A stretch of DNA of 64,000 nucleotides, from the NCBI GenBank assembly GCA_964501915.1, contig CAZCVP010000005.1, positions 28,032-92,031 of the forward strand, in the 5' to 3' direction. Shown in pieces: positions 61,212 through 64,000 of the stretch. The first letter of the stretch is position 1, and each line of letters opens with the position of its first letter. The notes below the pieces were generated by a model. The model was not told the origin of the DNA. It saw only the letters and a list, made by a program, of their open reading frames with translations, and made no database searches. This DNA is from CAYFPX01 sp964501915. GTDB taxonomy: Bacteria > Myxococcota_A > UBA796 > CAJQPC01. The position numbers and the translations under genes are program-made.

Positions 61212-62533
61212 TGGCCCGGGTGGTGGTGATCGGCGCCGGCATCTCCGGACTCGTGACCGCCGAGTGGCTCCGCGACTCCCACGACGTGGTGGTCCTGGAG
61301 GCCGGTCCGAGGGCGGGCGGCAACGTCTGGACCCACCACGACGACGGCCACACCCTCGAGCAGTCGGCCAACGGCTTCCTGGACAACGAGCCGGCGCTCC
61401 GGCGCCTCTTCGAGCGCCTCGGCCTGTCCCAGCAGGTGCGGCCCGCAGCCGACGGCCCCCGCTACATCTTCCACGGCGGCCAGATGGTGCCGGTGCCCAC
61501 CTCGCCCCCGGCGCTGGTCAGGACCCCGCTGTTGCCGTGGTGGGCCAAGCTCCGCCTGATGCTGGAGCCCTTCCAGGGCATCGGCGAGGGCGACGAGTCG
61601 ATCCACGACTTCGCCACCCGGCGACTCGGGCGCCTCGCCGCGGAGCGGCTCGTGGGCACGATGGTCCTGGGGATCTGGGCTGGCGACTCCGGTGAGCTCT
61701 CGCTGCCGGCCTGCTTCCCCAAGATGCGGGCGATGGAGGAGGAGCACGGCTCGCTGATCCGAGCCATGCTGGCTCGCCGGGCCGATCCATCCGTCGCCGC
61801 GGGCCCCCCGGGTCACCTGACCAGCTTCCAGGACGGCCTGCGGACCCTGACCGAGGGCCTGGCCGAGCGCCTCGACGTCCAGGTCCAGACCCCAGCCACC
61901 GGCCTGGAGGCCGGCGGGTCGGTGCGGACCCCCGGGGGCGCGATCGAAGCCGACGCGATCGTGCTCGCCTGCCCCGGCCACGTCACGGCCGAGCTGCTCC
62001 ACCCCCTCGACCCCGAAGCCGCGGGGGCGCTGTCCGACACCCCCTACGTGCCGGTCGCGGTGGTGTGCACGTCGCTGCCCCGCGAGGGCTGGGAGCCGCC
62101 GGAGGGCTTCGGCTGCCTGGTCGCCCGGGCCGAGGGTCTGCCGATCCTGGGCACGCTCTTCACCTCCAACCTGTTCCCGGACCACGCCCCGGCCGATCGC
62201 TTCCTGGTCCGCTCGATCGTCGGCGGTGCCCTCCGCCCGGCGCTCGTCGGGGTGGCAGACGAAGACCTGATCAAGGTCGTGGGGCAGGCCAACGAGCAGC
62301 TCCTGGGCCCGGTCCCCGACGGTGCCCGGAGCTGGGTGTTCCGCCACCCGAAGGGCATTCCCCAGTACACCCTGGGCCACCTCGACCGGGTCCGCAGGGC
62401 ACGGGGCGCCGAGGCCCGCCATCCGGGGCTCTTCCTGACCGGCAACCACCTCGACGGCGTGGCCGTCAAGGACTGTGTCCGGGATGGGGAACGGGTCGCG
62501 CAGCGGGTCGCGGGCTTCCTGGCACGAGGATAG
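61211..62533 (+). CDS. hemY: Protoporphyrinogen oxidase, FAD-dependent (oxygen-dependent type)
   Basis: 440 residues; ATG overlaps the hemH stop (TGATG). Residues 1-40: VVVIGAGISGLVTAEWL and VVVLEAGPRAGGNVWT, the FAD dinucleotide fold and the PPO-family EAxxRxGG form. Later LPACFPKMRAMEEEHGSLIR and LTSFQDGLRTLTEGL fit protoporphyrinogen oxidases; the C-terminal FLTGNHLDGVAVKDCVRDG is the second FAD site. It oxidises protoporphyrinogen IX before the ferrochelatase step. Named hemG in some genomes. Confidence 0.95.
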   Translation: MARVVVIGAGISGLVTAEWLRDSHDVVVLEAGPRAGGNVWTHHDDGHTLEQSANGFLDNEPALRRLFERLGLSQQVRPAADGPRYIFHGGQMVPVPTSPPALVRTPLLPWWAKLRLMLEPFQGIGEGDESIHDFATRRLGRLAAERLVGTMVLGIWAGDSGELSLPACFPKMRAMEEEHGSLIRAMLARRADPSVAAGPPGHLTSFQDGLRTLTEGLAERLDVQVQTPATGLEAGGSVRTPGGAIEADAIVLACPGHVTAELLHPLDPEAAGALSDTPYVPVAVVCTSLPREGWEPPEGFGCLVARAEGLPILGTLFTSNLFPDHAPADRFLVRSIVGGALRPALVGVADEDLIKVVGQANEQLLGPVPDGARSWVFRHPKGIPQYTLGHLDRVRRARGAEARHPGLFLTGNHLDGVAVKDCVRDGERVAQRVAGFLARG

Positions 62534-62559
62534 GGCCGGCCGACGACCAGGAGGGATCC

Positions 62560-62925
62560 ATGAGCCACCGCGAGGTCTACGACCAGCTCCGGGAACACAC
62601 CCGGGCCGATGGAGACGTCACCCTCGACACGGCCCTGGAGGCCCTCGAGGGGTCGGTGGCCAACGGGCGCCCGATCACGCTCAGCACCCACCCCCACGCC
62701 GTGCCCTACCTCGACCACGTCGTCGAGGCCCTGGTGGATGGCCCCCCGACCTCCAGCGTGGTGGCCGTGATCTCCGCCCGCCTCCCGACCGGTGGCTGGA
62801 GGCGCTTCACCCTGAGTCGCAGCGGGCCCTGGCAGTACGTGCTGGAGGTCTTCCCCTCGATCTTCGGCGATGCGAATGCGCCGCTGGCTCCGGGGATCCC
62901 GCCTTCGGCCACCCGCCGCCACTGA
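62560..62925 (+). CDS. Unknown small protein at the end of the haem operon
   Basis: 121 residues; a good AGGAGGG Shine-Dalgarno precedes ATG 62560, 27 bp after hemY. Mixed alpha/beta sequence (SHREVYDQLREHTRADG, VPYLDHVVEALVDGPPTSSV, GPWQYVLEVFPSIFG). No domain recognised. Probably co-transcribed with hemEHY. Confidence 0.72.
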   Translation: MSHREVYDQLREHTRADGDVTLDTALEALEGSVANGRPITLSTHPHAVPYLDHVVEALVDGPPTSSVVAVISARLPTGGWRRFTLSRSGPWQYVLEVFPSIFGDANAPLAPGIPPSATRRH

Positions 62926-63042
62926 TCACTCGCCGCAGACGGGCTCCCGGGTAGGGTACGGTCACCCCAATTGTCCCGGCGAACCCCCCGATCTGGGGCG
63001 GGCGCGTCGCACTGAAGGGCCGCGGATCGGCCCGGGGCCGCG

Positions 63043-63058
63043 TGGCACGGCCCTTGCT
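63043..63058 (+). promoter_or_regulatory. Sigma-54 (-24/-12) promoter
   Basis: TGGCACG-GCCC-TTGCT matches the sigma-54 consensus TGGCACG-N4-TTGCW at every position. The start of transcription would lie ~12 bp after the GC of the -12 element, i.e. about 63068, only two or three bases upstream of ATG 63071. The gene is thus expected to depend on an NtrC-type activator and to have almost no leader. Confidence 0.75.
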
Positions 63059-63070
63059 TCGCACGCCGCC

Positions 63071-63667
63071 ATGGTGACCTGGACCCTGACCTTCTCGCTG
63101 CTTGCCTGCTCCCAGACCTACAGCACCGAGGACGAGGAGGGGCCCGGCGGGGTCCCGGAGCGCCTCGGCGGGACCGAGGATCCGGGAGACACCGCGAGCG
63201 ACACGGCGAACCCGGACGACACGGCCGCGTCCTGGCACAACCCCGACGACGACCCGCCCGAAGACACCGAGGAGCCCGTGCCGGCGGGCGGCGAGTGGGT
63301 CTGCGACGAGGAGATCCGGAACGGCTCCGAGATCTGCGACGACGCCGGCTTCGACGTGCCGGACCCCTATGGGCCGATGGCGCTCGTCTGCGTGACCGGC
63401 GAGGGGGGCATCGGGTACGTGTCCACCAACACCGGTCCGGAGATGAGCGACGGCATGCGACGCTGTCAGGGCTGGGAGGAGAACGGGCAGGATGCCTGGG
63501 ACCACCTCGACTACCTGTACCAGGTGAGGTGCGACCACGACGGGCAGGTCAAGGAGGTCGACCTGCGGGCCTGGACCGGACGGGGGCTCTACACCGGCGT
63601 GCATGACCACCCGGAGGGCGGCGGCCACATGACCCACACCTGCATCGCCAACTGGGTCCGGGACTGA
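63071..63667 (+). CDS. Lipoprotein of unknown function under sigma-54 control
   Basis: 198 residues. MVTWTLTFSLLAC is a short lipoprotein signal. Residues ~20-75 are acidic and disordered (Asp/Glu/Pro/Thr), then a folded domain with Cys pairs: WVCDEEIRNGSEICDDAG, CVTGEGGIGYVSTNTG, MRRCQGWEENGQDAW, VRCDHDGQ and CIANWV at the end. No family recognised. Its promoter suggests starvation- or development-regulated expression, as is usual for sigma-54 genes of myxobacteria; this is inference. Confidence 0.75.
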   Translation: MVTWTLTFSLLACSQTYSTEDEEGPGGVPERLGGTEDPGDTASDTANPDDTAASWHNPDDDPPEDTEEPVPAGGEWVCDEEIRNGSEICDDAGFDVPDPYGPMALVCVTGEGGIGYVSTNTGPEMSDGMRRCQGWEENGQDAWDHLDYLYQVRCDHDGQVKEVDLRAWTGRGLYTGVHDHPEGGGHMTHTCIANWVRD

Positions 63668-63783
63668 CGACCACCTGGCGCGGCAGGCGTGGCCCGCGAC
63701 GGTCTCCGGAGAGGTCGTGACGATCCGCGACTCAGGTCCGGGATGCTCGCGCCCGATGGGAGGAGAGCTGTACGGAGTCGACC

Positions 63784-63927
63784 ATGTCCCAGACCGCCGA
63801 GTGCCCCTCCGCCGCCGACCTCTTCGAGGACCCCGACGTGCCCGACGTCACCGAGTGGCTGATCGAGGACGACGAGGAGATCACCGAGGACGAGCCGACG
63901 GTGCAGGAGCGCCCCGGATCCCCGTGA
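63784..63927 (+). CDS. Short acidic ORF
   Basis: 47 codons from ATG 63784 (MSQTAECPSAADLFEDPDVP, then a Glu/Asp-rich helix DVTEWLIEDDEEITEDEPTV, ending GSP). Codon third positions are GC-rich as in real genes here, and a GGAG-type element is some bases upstream. Function unknown; a regulator or small antagonist is conceivable. The longer open frame on the same strand here (63717-63959) has shadow-like Arg/Pro composition and is not accepted. Confidence 0.5.
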   Translation: MSQTAECPSAADLFEDPDVPDVTEWLIEDDEEITEDEPTVQERPGSP

Positions 63928-63963
63928 CGGCGATGTCGCCGCGGCGGGGGGTCATGTAATTCG

Positions 63964-64000
63964 CCTTTCGCCTTTTCCGCGGCGCGGAAAAGGCGAAAGG
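63964..64000. terminator. Perfect 17-bp hairpin at the right edge
   Basis: CCTTTCGCCTTTTCCGC (63964-63980) and its exact inverted copy (63984-64000) with a 3-nt loop form a very stable stem. Part of it is A/T-rich, unlike the surrounding DNA. It lies 37 bp after the acidic ORF and probably terminates transcription; the stem may continue beyond the window. Confidence 0.65.

Noticed and set aside
63717..63959. 80-codon Arg/Pro/Gly-rich frame near the right end
   Set aside because: Shadow-like composition with a poor start; the overlapping 47-codon acidic frame fits coding composition better.

Overview
The window is very GC-rich, densely packed bacterial DNA. Start codons are often GTG or TTG, and neighbouring genes often overlap by 4 bases (ATGA, GTGA). 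The gene content points to an uncultured or draft-genome myxobacterium-like organism (Myxococcota/Polyangia): Hanks-type kinases with long extracytoplasmic tails, FHA-like proteins, many small lipoproteins with Asp/Gly calcium-type repeats, and one MYXO-CTERM-like C terminus. This assignment is inferred from style and content only. Two runs of N (10 and 100 bases) show that the assembly is a draft. No rRNA, tRNA, CRISPR array or insertion sequence was recognised.

Layout. 1-8.7 kb (minus strand) is a signalling block: a TPR fragment, a secreted Lys/Glu/Pro-rich protein, a Ser/Thr kinase, an FHA-like/lytic-transglycosylase membrane protein, and a pseudokinase ending in two ubiquitin-like folds. 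8.8-16.2 kb is mixed: a large unknown protein with an eCIS-cargo-like motif, TPR and LRR proteins, a multihaem cytochrome, a membrane dipeptidase and a formylglycine-enzyme-like protein. 16.1-39.6 kb (minus strand) is an extracellular contractile injection system (eCIS, phage-tail-like) operon. Read from its promoter at about 39.66 kb, it runs: unknown protein, DUF4255 cap-type protein, sheath, inner tube, two small conserved tail proteins, second short sheath, second tube, a 1581-residue protein with 52 thirteen-residue repeats, LysM protein, hub, then (after a 3.2-kb opposite-strand insertion) gp25 baseplate, Afp11-type baseplate, gpI-type baseplate, a conserved GVVxGL tail protein, a ubiquitin-like/membrane/RING-like protein and an S58 peptidase. 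On the plus strand beside it are a DUF4157-like HExxH protein (41.9 kb) and the eCIS AAA+ ATPase (42.5 kb).

44.6-45.1 kb holds a 51-bp palindromic repeat array broken by the 100-N gap. 45.1-54.6 kb is a second envelope and signalling block (secreted proteins, a kinase, a vWA protein, a polytopic membrane protein, an FHA-like protein). 54.6-64 kb is mostly housekeeping: an HMA metal-binding protein, queE, two thioredoxin-like lipoproteins, a haem operon (hemE-hemH-hemY), then small lipoprotein and acidic ORFs, one behind a textbook sigma-54 promoter.

The points of greatest interest are the eCIS locus with a giant repeat protein where a tape measure might sit; a ubiquitin-like plus RING-like membrane protein encoded inside the same operon and overlapping a peptidase gene; the insertion exactly where the spike/PAAR genes are expected; and a recurrent promoter layout in which a -10 hexamer stands exactly 6 nt before the start codon, implying leaderless mRNAs.
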